A stretch of 64,000 bases of DNA from Pseudophaeomoniella oleicola (Eukaryota > Ascomycota > Eurotiomycetes > Phaeomoniellales > Phaeomoniellaceae). Each line of letters begins with the position of its first letter. Position 1 is the first letter of the stretch. The notes under the pieces were generated by a model. It had not been told where the DNA came from, searched no databases, and was given only the letters and a program-made list of their open reading frames with translations. The stretch is taken from NCBI GenBank assembly GCA_003868215.1, contig QWDQ01000008.1:1-64000 (forward strand). The letters run 5' to 3'. Made by a program: the position numbers and the translations under genes. Below, piece by piece: positions 13,101 to 23,951 of this stretch.

Positions 13101-14060
13101 CCCAAACCCTGATTTCTTTCCGCGGATGATGGTGTGTCAATCGCTGCAGGCATTGGTCTATATCCCTTGCCGTCTGGAACCAATCGTCACCGCCTTCATT
13201 CACCAATGCTCGCTATCTTTTTGTTGCTTGATCCGTGAAATCCACACTCCCATGTGTGCTTGCTGCGGGTATAGGGCCGGTGAAGAAGGGAATTGAAAGA
13301 TTGAAACAACAAAACGGAAATAAAGAGTACTGTACTGTACGGGGTCTATGCTATATGTTTTTGTACCAACGTCCCTGTAGGGAACCCCTCCATACTGAGT
13401 CCACTTCTTGCCTGGAGGAACCACTCAATGCACTTCATTTGCCCAATACTTACAGTATGCACTATGCACTATGCGCCATGCACTCTGTACTATGCACACT
13501 CCCATACCCTTTTCCTTCTTTTATTTCCCTGCCCTGCCCTGCTCTGCCCTTCCCTTCCCTTCCCTTCCCTTTTCCCTTTTCACTTTTCTGTATCTTGAGG
13601 CTAATAACCTAGTGTGCATGTGCCATCTTGTCTACCCGATACCTCTACATTGTGCCGCAAGTCCTCCTTTCGTTGGTTTGTCCATCTCTTCTTCTCACCC
13701 ATATATCATCACTCTTTGATCCAACGGTCGCGTCCATATCAGTCTGAATTGTTTCACCTCACCTTCTCTATTGGTGGGCATCTTGCTACAACAGGTTGGA
13801 CACAGAAGCTCCTTCCCTTCTGATCTTTCCTTGCCTCCCCACGATCGCATGACATTCATGAGCCTCGACTCAACCATTCGTTGGAGCTTTGCCAGCGCCA
13901 AGATCCGTTGATACTCAACCAACCCTCCCAGCACTACAACCTTGTCATCAGATCCATTTCTTGCTTTCATTGATTCTGATTACCGTACTAGAGACAATCA
14001 GAGAATAGCCAGCCAAAGTGACCGCTCCCATTTGTTGTTGCATTCGAACGCGATATCAGT
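10197..14060. other. 3.9 kb region with no supported gene
   Basis: Only short, non-conserved reading frames occur on either strand, and none shows a family motif or a convincing exon chain. Base composition looks ordinary, unlike the AT-rich block near 30 kb. Items seen are a perfect inverted repeat at 12387-12404, a CACTATGC-type repeat near 13457-13500 and a pyrimidine-rich tract at about 13500-13590. Part may be a long promoter or leader of the RRM gene at 14061, or a non-coding RNA locus. Confidence 0.5.
12387..12404. repeat. Perfect 8-bp inverted repeat
   Basis: CTGACGGT, a 2-nt spacer, then ACCGTCAG. It is isolated within the gene-free region and could be a binding site for a dimeric protein or chance. 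Confidence 0.6.
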
Positions 14061-14756
14061 ATGGCAAAGCTGTTCATAGGGTGAGTCTACAACAGCTCTT
14101 CAAAATTTCTTTTGCTCACTTGACAGGGGCCTTGCATGGCACACTACTGATGACACCTTGCGAGATGGCTTTGCGCAATTTGGGAATGTCGAAGAAGCTG
14201 TAACCTCACCCTATCTCTTGCAGCGATGGCCATTTAACGCGATGTACAGGTTGTCGTCAAGGACCGGGACACGAACAGAAGCCGTGGATTTGGATTTGTT
14301 CGCTTCGCATCCAAAGAAGAGGCTGATGATGCTCTTTCCAAGATGAATAACACTGAGTCAGTCGATGTGAAAGCTGGTATTGTCCCGCGAGCTAAATTGT
14401 ATCAGATTCGATGGCCGTCAGATTCGTGTCGATCACGCAACTGACAAGTCCTCTAACACCAGAGGCGGTGGTCCTCCCATTGGTGGCGGCAGACGACCCT
14501 ATAACAACTCGTATGGTGGCAATCCACAGAGTGGCTACGGTGGAGGAGGATACCAGGGTGACTTCGGCGGCTCTAGCTATGGGGGAGCACCTTACGGAAA
14601 CCAGCAATTTGGAGGGCAGCAAGGAAACTTTGGACCAAGTTCAGGTCTCTCTCAATTTCTGTTCGACGAGTAATTTTACTGACACTATCTGCAGGCGGGT
14701 ACGCACCCTATGGAGGTCAGCAAGGTGGATTTGGATATGGTGGTCCTCCTCGATGA
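14061..14756 (+). CDS. Glycine-rich RNA-binding protein (single RRM)
   Basis: Five exons: 14061-14080, 14127-14199, 14250-14356, 14406-14644 and 14695-14756, total 166 residues. The N-terminal RRM starts at residue 2. RNP2 is KLFIGGL (interrupted by intron 1) and RNP1 is RGFGFVRF. After [10 protein letters not shown] comes a Gly/Tyr/Gln-rich tail with repeats of the GGYGG, YGGQQGG and GNQQFGGQQ kind. This is the architecture of CIRBP/RBM3 and plant GRP proteins, which bind nuclear and cytoplasmic mRNA, often in cold or stress. Retention of the last intron would end the protein early at 14673 with a truncated tail. Intron 2 has a second CAG at 14223, but using it runs into a stop, so 14249 is the acceptor. 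Confidence 0.9.
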
Positions 14757-15011
14757 GCACATCAACAAGACGAGCAACGGCTTTAAAAAGTGACATTTCA
14801 CCCACTTGACGACTCACTGCCTCTGAAAAGTAACCAAAATTGCACCATATCAACAAGGCTAATGTGCGCCTTGATCGTTCTTTGCTCTACTGCGTTAAAA
14901 TTGTGCTTCGTTTGACAATAGGTCCATCGAGGCGTTGAAGGGGCCCCTTGTCGTTGTCAAGACTGTTGCTTCTACTCTTTTGGCGGAAATTCAAGAGGGC
15001 GACTCGGAATG

Positions 15012-15918
15012 CTAGGGTGCTGCTGCTTTCTGCGAGCTCGGGATCTTTCTCACTCTGTCTGCAAGATCACTGATGTGTCCGTCACCACTCTCTGTGCTGA
15101 GCGAGTCTAGAGCTTCTTCCAATTGCAACAGATATTCCACATTGTCTCCACTCGGTCCGTGACTTTTGCTGATGACTTCTGCCACGTTCTGAGGGTCCAA
15201 AGCTCCTAGGAACTGTGGATTGTCAGGCAACCCGATGTAAACCAAGCATCGGATTGGTTCCTCCGTAGGGTCTGCAGGTTGAAACGGCGTATATTGAATA
15301 GTATATCCATTGATTTCTCGGATATCCAGGTACTTTTGGACCTCCTCGACCCGTTCTGGGATGATATGATATGCCACTCCCCAGACGCGGTCTTTCTCGC
15401 TGACTTGTTGCTGCTATGCTCAGCATCATTCCGGTTCTATAAGACAGAGATCAATTGCGTACTCTATCGCCCAGGGTTTCCCAGAATGAACGTTCTATCA
15501 GAGTCACGACCCGCCCAGGAGCTTCGGGTGTCCCACGATGGTCTTCACTTGGGAGTTTTAAGTACTGGTAGCTATCACGGACTGATGGCACAAACCTCGC
15601 CTAGGACAATCAGTCTCAGTATCAACCAGTGCCTGCAGGGCGGGTAGCCCTACCTGCCAAAATCTTCGAACATAACCAGTGATGTATCCGGGGATGCGCT
15701 GGTCTGCCACGCCATATGAGAAGGTTGTTCATTATATTGCAACGAAGGATCGTACCATAATGTGGCGGTGGCTTCCAGATCAAGCTCCTACATCGCGTAT
15801 CGATTGTTTAATCAGAATCCTCGGTCATGCACGAAGGAAACGCGGACAGGTTGAGTCATGCGACCTACCCATAACCAAATAACCAAAAATCGAGATTCTT
15901 GACGAGATTCTCGCCCAT
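15012..15918 (-). CDS. Glutathione-specific gamma-glutamylcyclotransferase, ChaC family
   Basis: Five exons: 15918-15869, 15787-15756, 15703-15654, 15564-15463 and 15413-15012, total 211 residues. The glycine-rich substrate loop FGYGSLIWKPPPHYD is built across two introns and followed by RIPGYITGYVRRFWQ, SEDHRGTPEAPGRVVTLIE, VWGVAYHI and a YLDIREINGYT segment bearing the expected acidic residue. ChaC enzymes degrade glutathione to 5-oxoproline and Cys-Gly in the cytosol. The length is normal for the family. At the exon 3/4 junction the only open splice adds about four residues (YLKLP) between FWQ and SEDHRG compared with the usual FWQASEDHRG. It faces the RRM gene 3' end with a 255-base gap. 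Confidence 0.92.
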
Positions 15919-16814
15919 ATCTATTTTATCCCCTGATCTATGCCTTCCCTAACGGTAGTAAATCAAACAAACAGCGAGGAAAGGTAAAGAGAGAGCTGCA
16001 GTGTGAGTTAAGTAGAAACGTAAGAGGTAATTAATATTGTGTCATCCATCCCAAACTGAGGCGATGGAGGCCCAAAGTTCCGGGCAGCCATTTGCGGGTG
16101 CGATCTAGAAGTTTGTTTGACTGCCGGGACGTTTGGCGGCCAAGCTCTAATTACAGTAATTCATTTACTACGTTAGAGACCCAATGACCCTCCAAGTCCA
16201 TTGGGGGAAGACCTCTTTGTTATGGCTAGCGAGAGAGATGTCAACTACAGGGTTATACTATGTCGAAGGGAAATCTACAGGTAGGTAGAGTACCTAAGGT
16301 AGGTACGTAGGTAGGTAGGTAGAGGACTGGTTGTCTCTATGAGAAGAAGGATTCAGATACGCACAGATCTTACATGCGTGATGCTTGGAATTCGTTACTC
16401 AAAGGCTCATCAGCTGCCTACTTACGTAGTACCTACCTAGGTATGTGATTCTCTCGTAATCATCGGTCTTTACTCATGAGGGATAGCAACCAAAGGACCA
16501 AGGCCAATCCCTAACTGCATGGATGATAGTGCGTTTATTTTAGGTGAGCCCCTCCTCTCATTCCAACATTTCCATCTCACAGCCTCAAATGACATCGCGT
16601 TCCGAAGCCTGATTTTGATCCTGATCCTGATCTCGACCTTGATCTACAGGGGAACTGTCCGGGTTCATTGATTCAACAGAGTTGCATTCGCCTACAAGTA
16701 CTACACTATATGGCTATATATTTCTTACTCTCTCTTCATTCCAATCCATCAGTGAAGCCAGACAAGCACTGAACCCTTATTTGCACTCATCTCCCCCACC
16801 ATCATTGTCGGACT
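15919..16814. other. Divergent intergenic region, ChaC / penta-EF-hand
   Basis: About 0.9 kb between divergent starts. A GGTAGGTA tandem lies at about 16280-16322, and TACGTA plus CCTAGG motifs lie near 16423-16443. No gene is seen. Confidence 0.45.
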
Positions 16815-17804
16815 ATGGCATACAACAAAACATTCAATCCCGATGCGCTACCTGCGTAAGTAATGGAAGGATCCCCAGAACAACTAATTCCGCAGGCTAA
16901 TCATTGTATCATCTTCAGTCATGCAGAGCCGGACGAAGCAGCACAAAAGTTGGCAGCGCTACAGCTAAAACGCCCCAATTCCCAGACACCGTTAACAACC
17001 GCCTCGAATGCGACAGTTGGTCGGCGCCCTTCGCCTGGTCAGACCCAGGGCTACCAGAAACCTCTGCCCACGCAGCCTACACAGACTCACTACGGTTCGC
17101 CTCCTCCCAATCACTATCCGCCCCCTGGACATTCAGCACAGTCCTCTTTCTCTCGTCTACACTCACCTCCGCCTTCCCAGAACTACGGGCATGGAACCCC
17201 ACCAGCCAATCCAGCAGCAGGACGGCCTGCGATACAGAACCGGCCGCCTCGAACGCCAAATCCACCCGATCCAGACTCGCCAGATCTGTTCCCCTTGTTT
17301 CGCGCCGCGAATAAGTCACAGACGGGTGTTCTATCGGAAACAGAGCTTTCATCTGCGCTTGTCAATGCGGATTATACTGCGTTCGACCCTCACACGATAC
17401 GAGTCATGATGCAAATGTTTGATACGACTGCGAAGGGTGCAATCAACTTTGATGAATTTGTCGCATTATGGCGCTTCCTTGCAGCATGGCGAGAACTATT
17501 CGAACGGTTCGACGAAGACGGTTCTGGTCGCATAACCCTGGAGGAGTTCAGCAAAAGTCTCGTAGCTTTTGGTTATCGGCTTAGTCCAAAGTTCGTGGCA
17601 AACGTGTACAGTACCTTCAACCGCAACAGAAGAGGTGACGCTTCCGGTATGAGTTTTGATCTTTTTGTACAAGCCTGTGTCAGTTTGAAACGGCTCACAG
17701 ACACGTTCAAGAAGTACGATGATGATCGCGATGGCTACATTACTCTGAGCTTCGAAGAATTCTTACTGGAGTGCTTCACGCTGCGTGAATATTTGGTGAA
17801 GTGA
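16815..17804 (+). CDS. Penta-EF-hand calcium-binding protein
   Basis: Two exons, 16815-16855 and 16919-17804, 308 residues. The first 130 residues are Pro/Gln/Ser-rich and disordered (SPPPNHYPPPGHS, SPPPSQNYGHGTPP). The second half holds five EF-hand units starting at DLFPLFRAANK. Canonical Ca-binding loops are DEDGSGRITLEE and DDDRDGYITLS, while others are degenerate. This is the Pef1/ALG-2/peflin arrangement. In yeast Pef1 takes part in polarised growth and budding, and ALG-2 homologues act with ESCRT and COPII factors. The start MAYNKTFNPDALPA precedes a 63-nt intron, and the frame is continuous into the Pro-rich region. Confidence 0.9.
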
Positions 17805-18910
17805 GGGATCAAAGTACTGTTACAGCATTGATCTCTGTACGAACTGGCCGATGGTGATGATTTTGTTCACGTACAGTGACGGCCGTTTCAGGTCAGCCTT
17901 GCAGATCCCTCCTACAACCTGACTCGAGGACAACAACGTGGCGACCGTTGGAGTCAATTCAACAGTGAACGTTAGGGCGTGATGCCACGCTGGTGAGGGA
18001 CGACCCGTCCTTGCCGCAAACCACGAAGGCCATCAAGAATAAAGACGGGATCTTGTTACAATGGACGCCACGGTTGAATGTCTTTTGTTCACCCAACATT
18101 CGGACACCCCTTACAGATGTGGATATGACGAGAAGCCTGTGAGTTCGTGGATCAGTGCATACTATGCTAGTCAGTATAGGATACCTCCTTCGACATGCTG
18201 TCGAATATAGAGTCCGGAAATGGGGTACCAATGGAAGGTCCCTAGGCCCCCACTCGCCTCCTCATCAGACTGAAGACCAACGTTTGCCCTAAATCAGCCA
18301 AGGCAGTAAAAGGCATCGTTTCGCTTCTGGACCCGAGCGGAGATTATGCGTTGGTGGGTGATCCCGATTGACCAATCAAAACGGACTTCTTCCGATGAGC
18401 GACAGGGATTGATATTGTGGTCTCGACGCCCCTTCACAATTTACTCGTTTCATATACAAGCCTCAGATTACTGCAAATCAAGTTGTTTTATTAGACTGTG
18501 CACCTTTCTGTTCTGAGAGCGGTCCCTCAGTTGAAGTTGCACCACTGTCATACGAAGTTACATGGTGACGAAGACTAACTAAGTATGAAGGGCAAATAAG
18601 TTGGGTCAATCTATGTATACAATTGGCGGAGTCGTTTCGTTTTGGTGATCTTGTCCCCCAATCGTCCTTTTCTACCCAGTCTTTCCCCCGTTTCTTCTTC
18701 TGCAACGATAGACTCGTAAACAACGTCTCTCATTCTTTACTGAACATCTCGTTCTTCGCTGTCGCGAAGGTCCATTCGTTTGAAGTTGCATTGCTTGTTG
18801 TCCAAGCAGCCTGTCTCTCTTTAACAGCCTACTATTCACACTTACAGACGTTGACGTCTAGCCTACCCTTCGTTCTCGAGTGAAATTCATAGCATACATT
18901 GAAGGAAATC
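17805..18910. other. Intergenic, promoter side of expansin-like gene
   Basis: No gene or repeat is recognised in 1.1 kb. The last 250 bases are pyrimidine-rich and are probably the leader of the gene starting at 18911. Confidence 0.45.
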
Positions 18911-20570
18911 ATGAAGTTCCAAAGATCCATTCTGTTCGGCATCGGCGCTGCCCTCATGGGTGGCGGTGCTCTTGCCCAGGAAGGCACTTGTCCCGTCGGT
19001 TACACCCAAACGGTCATCTACAGTACCATCACATACTCGACGTCGCTGACGACGCCCACACCCAGTCCGACAGCTTCTGTATGCCCTGTGGGTTATACCC
19101 AGACGGTCATCTATAGTACCATTACATACACGTCGTCCACTGCCGATGAAACATACGTGACATCCATTGACGATGAAAAAGTCCGATCAAGATCTTCGAC
19201 CTCCACTTCGATTTCAAGCTCAAGCTCAAGCTCATCTTCGTCTGTACCCTCCACTCCCGTTGTCGAAAGCACTTCTTCGGCCCCTGAGCCAACTACTACG
19301 ATCTACACCTCCTCGACAATCACTTCGACCGTAACGATCGGTGGTGAGGTAATTACTGAAACTGCAGAAATAAGTGCAACATCTGCAACAATCTCACCCG
19401 TTAATGTTGTTGGCTCATCCGTAGCTACACCAGCAGCCTCCTCCGCTCCAGCCTCTTCGATGATGACCCCGGCAGCCGCCGCACAAGCATCATCATCGTC
19501 GAAAAAGTGCAGCGCACGTCCTCCTCAGTCCTCTTCGATGACTACCCCAGCAGCAGTACCGGAGGCTTCATCAGCAGCACCAGAGGCTCCATCAGCAGTG
19601 CCAGCGGCTACTTCAGCAGCCTCTTCTCCCCCAGCCCCTCCGATGACAACACCAGCAGCAGTACCAGAAGTGTCATCATCGTCAGCGTCCAGCGTACCTT
19701 CTCCACCCGCCTCTTCGATGACTACTCCAGTAGCAGTGCCAGCGGCTCCTTCAGCAGCCTCCTCTCCTCCAGCTTCTTCGATGACGACCCCCGCAGCAGA
19801 AGCAACAGAGGCTCCATCATCGTCAGCCTCCAGCGCACCCTCTCCGTCGGCCTCTTCTTCATCATCTTCATCCCCCCAGACCTCTAATATTGGGAGTGAT
19901 CTTTCCGGTCAAGCCACATTCTATGGAGGAAACGTTGCTGGTGGCGCATGCAGTTTCTCCACATACACTCTCCCGTCCAGCATCTACGGCACCGCGCTCT
20001 CGGACTCTAACTGGGATACTGCGGCCAACTGTGGAGCCTGTGTTAGGGTTACCGGTCCATCTGGTAACAGTATCACGGCCATGGTAAGCATCTTAATTTC
20101 CCCTCCCCTTTTCCTACCATAAACCTCACCTCGCAAACCTAACACATTCCCCCTCCTAGATCGTCGACGAATGCCCCGGCTGCGGCGCCAATCACCTTGA
20201 CCTCTTCCCCACCGCCTTCTCTACCCTCGCAAACCCCTCAACTGGCGTCATCGACGTGACCTGGACCTACACCTCCTGCCCTATCACATCCCCGCTCCAA
20301 CTCGTCCAGAAATCCGGCGTGAGCGCCTACTGGTTCAGCATGCAGGTCGTCAACGCGAACGAACCCGTCGCCAAGCTCGAGGTCTCGGCCAACTCCGGCT
20401 CCACCTGGACGACGGCGACGCGCACGACGTACAACTTCTTCGAGATCTCGAGCGGCACCGGCTCGACGAGCGTGGACGTCCGGGTCACGAGCCAAGGTGG
20501 TGACGTTGTGACGGTGAGGGGTATACAGATTTCGAGCGGCGCTGTTACGGATGCGGCTTCGAATTTTTAG
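18911..20570 (+). CDS. Secreted expansin-like (RlpA/DPBB) protein with Ser/Thr/Pro-rich linker
   Basis: Two exons, 18911-20083 and 20160-20570, 527 residues. A signal peptide covers residues 1-22 (MKFQRSILFGIGAALMGGGALA). Then come two copies of CPVGYTQTVIYSTITY, a Ser/Thr/Ala/Pro linker with five degenerate MTTPAAVPEAS units, and a C-terminal expansin module. That module has the double-psi beta-barrel with GQATFYGGNVAGGACSF, NCGACVRVTGPSG, VDECPGCGANHLDLFPTAF, and a beta-rich domain from PLQLVQKSGVSAYWFSMQVV. Fungal expansin-like proteins loosen cell walls without hydrolysis. The heavily glycosylatable linker suggests attachment to or display on the wall. No C-terminal GPI signal is visible. 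Whether it acts on the plant or the fungal wall is open. Confidence 0.9.
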
Positions 20571-21138
20571 TGGTTGGGTTAGGTCAGGTAGAAAAATATG
20601 ATGATTGTGTGTGTGTGTGTGGCGGAAAGAAGAGGGGAGGTAGGGATAGGGATCGTTCCCGAGATGGAATGGAATTGAGTTGGATAAGAGACTGACTGAC
20701 TGACTAACTGACTGACTCTCTTGTCTTGTGTGAGAAGTTTTTTTGGATTTTATATAACTTCCCTCTTCTCCTTCTCCTTCTCCTTCTCCCTTCTAAAAAG
20801 TTTTGTAGGGCGTATGTAAATTATTGGGGCCTGGGACTTGGGGACTAGGGGTTGTTTCGATTCTTTTTGTATATTTTATTCATGAATTATTATTTTATTT
20901 TTATTTTTGGTGATATTGTTACTATGTACGACAATGTAATTAATTAGACCGAGGGCGTGTAGTGATCAAAAGAGAGAGGATGAGAGAAAGGGGTTTTCTT
21001 TTCCCTCGATTGTTCCGAATTTCTTTTTTTTTCTTTTTAAATTCTTTTGAAAATTTTGATTGTGTAGGTAGGAGGAGGAGGAGGAGGAGGATGTAACTGA
21101 TAAAAAAAAAAGGGGGTAATCAAAAGGAAGAAATAAGT
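20571..21138. other. Intergenic between convergent genes, low-complexity
   Basis: Simple repeats occur: GT at about 20607-20621, GACT near 20690-20717, CTTCTC near 20767-20793 and GGA near 21069-21090, with T-rich stretches. No gene is seen. Confidence 0.5.
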
Positions 21139-21618
21139 CTAAGCCTTCAACGGATCATGTCCCCAATTCTTCAAACTCTTATAACTCTTGCTCTCCGTGT
21201 CCTGCTTCGCCTTCTCCTCCTGCGCGAGGTGCCGCTTGCAGTACCCGACCACTTTCCGCATGTGCGGCAGGTCATCCTCGTCGTAAGCGTCGGGGTCTTT
21301 GGATGGGTTCTTTTCGAGGATCTGGATGATCTTGCGGCCGGATTCGTGGCCGATGGATTCCGAGGACGAGGCTTTGGGCCAGCCGGATTCTTGGGAGGAG
21401 GAGCTGGAGAGCCAGGTGTGGAGTTCGGAGGGGGTCATGTTGACGAGGGTGTTGAATTCTCTGGAGACGTAGAAAGGGGGGAGGTTAGTTTGCTGGCGGG
21501 ATGCGTGCTAGGGGTTTGGGTTGGGTTGGCTCACTCGATGACGGTGTTGTCGTCTTTCACCTGGCCATGTTCGTCAGAGTCCGAGAGTAGCTTTGTTCGT
21601 CAAGGTAGTACTTGCCAT
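21139..21618 (-). CDS. Small DUF3140-like protein
   Basis: Three exons: 21618-21612 (7 nt, ATG GCA A), 21553-21535 (19 nt) and 21460-21139, 115 residues. The assembled start MANDNTVIEEFNTLVNMTPS is followed by ELHTWL, a Ser-rich insert, GHESGRKIIQILEKN and MRKVVGYCKRHLAQE. I recognise this order (EFN.LVNMTPSELE.WL, GHESGRKI, HMRKV..Y.KRHLAQ) as the DUF3140 family, shared by bacteria and fungi and sometimes annotated as DNA-binding. No biochemical role is established. The tiny first exon was chosen because it is the only ATG and donor that gives a continuous frame into the conserved region. The Ser-rich insert lengthens the loop after ELHTWL. Confidence 0.75.
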
Positions 21619-23951
21619 TTTGACGGTTGTAAGTGAAAATTGCCTTGAAAAATGTTTTGGACTGCAAGGTCTTTGGTGGTACACAGTGTGAAATCGAGTA
21701 TACGTAAATTTGAATGAACAGGAAGAAAAGAGATACCTTGTAGTCATGAAGAGAATATGAAAGACAAAAAGGAAAAAGGTGTGAGCATGCAATTACACGG
21801 TCTTTGTATACAAAGAAATTGTCGATGTGACACTTGAGTTCTCCTGTACGTCATGACTTTGGTCTCCAGGGACTTGGTACGTGAACGGAATGCGGAGAGT
21901 CGACAGCTTTCGGGAACCTGTGGAGAAAAGTGCATTGAGTTGAGATTTAGACATAAATGTAATAGAATCGAATAGCACGATTCTTGATGCGATGCGAAGA
22001 TGTCAAGCTCGAAGCTTGAAGCTCGACGTTCATTGTGATAGTAGTGCATCCTTATCGCCTTGATGCTTGGCAGCGATTTTGGCAGTCAATTAGGAACTCA
22101 ACTCGGGGTGCTTCCGTGTTTGTCTGCTCAAGTATCCGACCAGCTTACCTTACCTGGGACGTGTAACTCTCCAGACAGAGCATAGACTGCGAGCTTGTTG
22201 ATCAAGTCTCAATGCTACGTAGACATCCAATGATCAGTTGAACTATGGCAAGCATCCTCTGCGACTCGATGGTTGGGATACTTCACACCGTGCATAACGA
22301 CAATGTAGATTGTGCGTGGTAAGTATCGGGAAGATTGAAGCATGCATCAAGTACAGTACTTTAATAAGTTAGACTTCTTTCGCAATGGAAGGTTTTCAGT
22401 AAACATTGTCTCACACAGATAGATCGATTTCAATGGAGACTATATCACCGTTTCGATACTGACCGGAAATACAGCTGCAGCTGAGCAACAATCGTCGTCC
22501 AGAAGATTCTCGTTGCAGATTGGCGAAAAGTTAGGACACATCACCGTGCAGGCGGATCAGAAGCCGAAGCCGCAAGTGAACGACTAAATTCCAGTCTTTG
22601 AGCGGTTTGAGCCTCACTCCGTTCAAGGCCACGAGCCACGAGACGGGAGGAGTCCCTTTTAGGCCTCTCTGGCTCCGTAGCAAAGTTGGGCAAACTGCCC
22701 TCCTTCCTTTGTTTTCCCATCTTAGATTGAAGACCTAGACGGAGGATGCCCATTGGTCGTTACCTGATCTCTTCTTCCCAACTGGGGTCTTTGTTGCACG
22801 GGTTCCTGAACTAAAACAGTCGCCGATACTACGTAGCCCAATCTTATGTGTGATAGTCACAGAGTGGATCTCGCGTTGGGCGGATAAGTATGATTACCGT
22901 CTCCTAATTTTGACCAGAATTGTGCCGCAGAGGAACTCGTTCGGGGTCGCAATCTTAGAAGTTGGCCAAAAGCGCCTTGCGACACGTACTATCCAACGAG
23001 CAAAGAGATAAGGCGCGAGGAGAGTGACGATCCGTGACAATATTCGATAGCGTCGTTGTATTTGAATGCGTCTGCTCGGCAAAACTGTTGCAAGCCTTTT
23101 CGGTTGCCTGTAGCTTTGCCGTCAGTTAACTGGATGATGGTGCGGGAGACGCGAAAATGGGACTGGAAAAGATAAAGAAACTTAGAAGAGCGAGAAGAAA
23201 AGTAAAGTGTTTTGATTCAGGGGCTACCCAATTGTCCTTACTCAATTCAATTCGATTGGATTCAATTGCGCTGGGGATAAGTTACTCAACTTCTCTTGAT
23301 ATCTTTCCACAACTGGCATTTGTCGCTCATTCGTGCATATTGCTTTCTGGTGTCGGTGTCGGTGTCTTGTCCTGACCAATCTGAAAGTCGCGTTGAATAG
23401 TGGGCATCGAGCGTGTCGCATCAACCCACTGACGACTGAGATCCAAGCTTTCAACATTAGTTTATCGTTGTTATTACAGTCGAAACCCAGAAACCTGGTC
23501 GCGCAACCCATCATTAATTAATTCACTACCCGATATTCCTCACTACTACGTTATTGCCGTTGCTCTTGAACATCCAGACCATTTCGTTGTTTGCACTGCA
23601 TTCTTGTCTTGACCCCTGAGTTATATCTTATCGCCGTCCTTCGCTCGAGGCATTCGATAACGAGATCGATCTTGCGCTTATCGAGCCCGCCCGAGATTCC
23701 TCGCCCCCCTATTCCGCCAGCACTGCCGAGGACCCCTGAAAGTCCACAACGCACTTCCTATCGCAGCAATACGAACGCCTACTACTTGCGATATTGCGAT
23801 TCGAAACAACAAGAGCTATCACCGCTGAGATTAGTCGGGATATATCACCTGCGCATTTCTGGGCTACTTCGAGAGCGAAGATCTGCAGCCCTCGTTGCAT
23901 GCGCAGCCACAGAAAGTCTCTCTTCAAAGTTCTCCCAGAGTAGATGCTGGA
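21619..23951. other. 2.3 kb gap upstream of Msb1-family gene
   Basis: No gene is supported. TACGTA-containing motifs occur near 22215 and 22827. The last 600 bases are probably promoter and a long leader of the gene starting at 23952. Confidence 0.45.
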
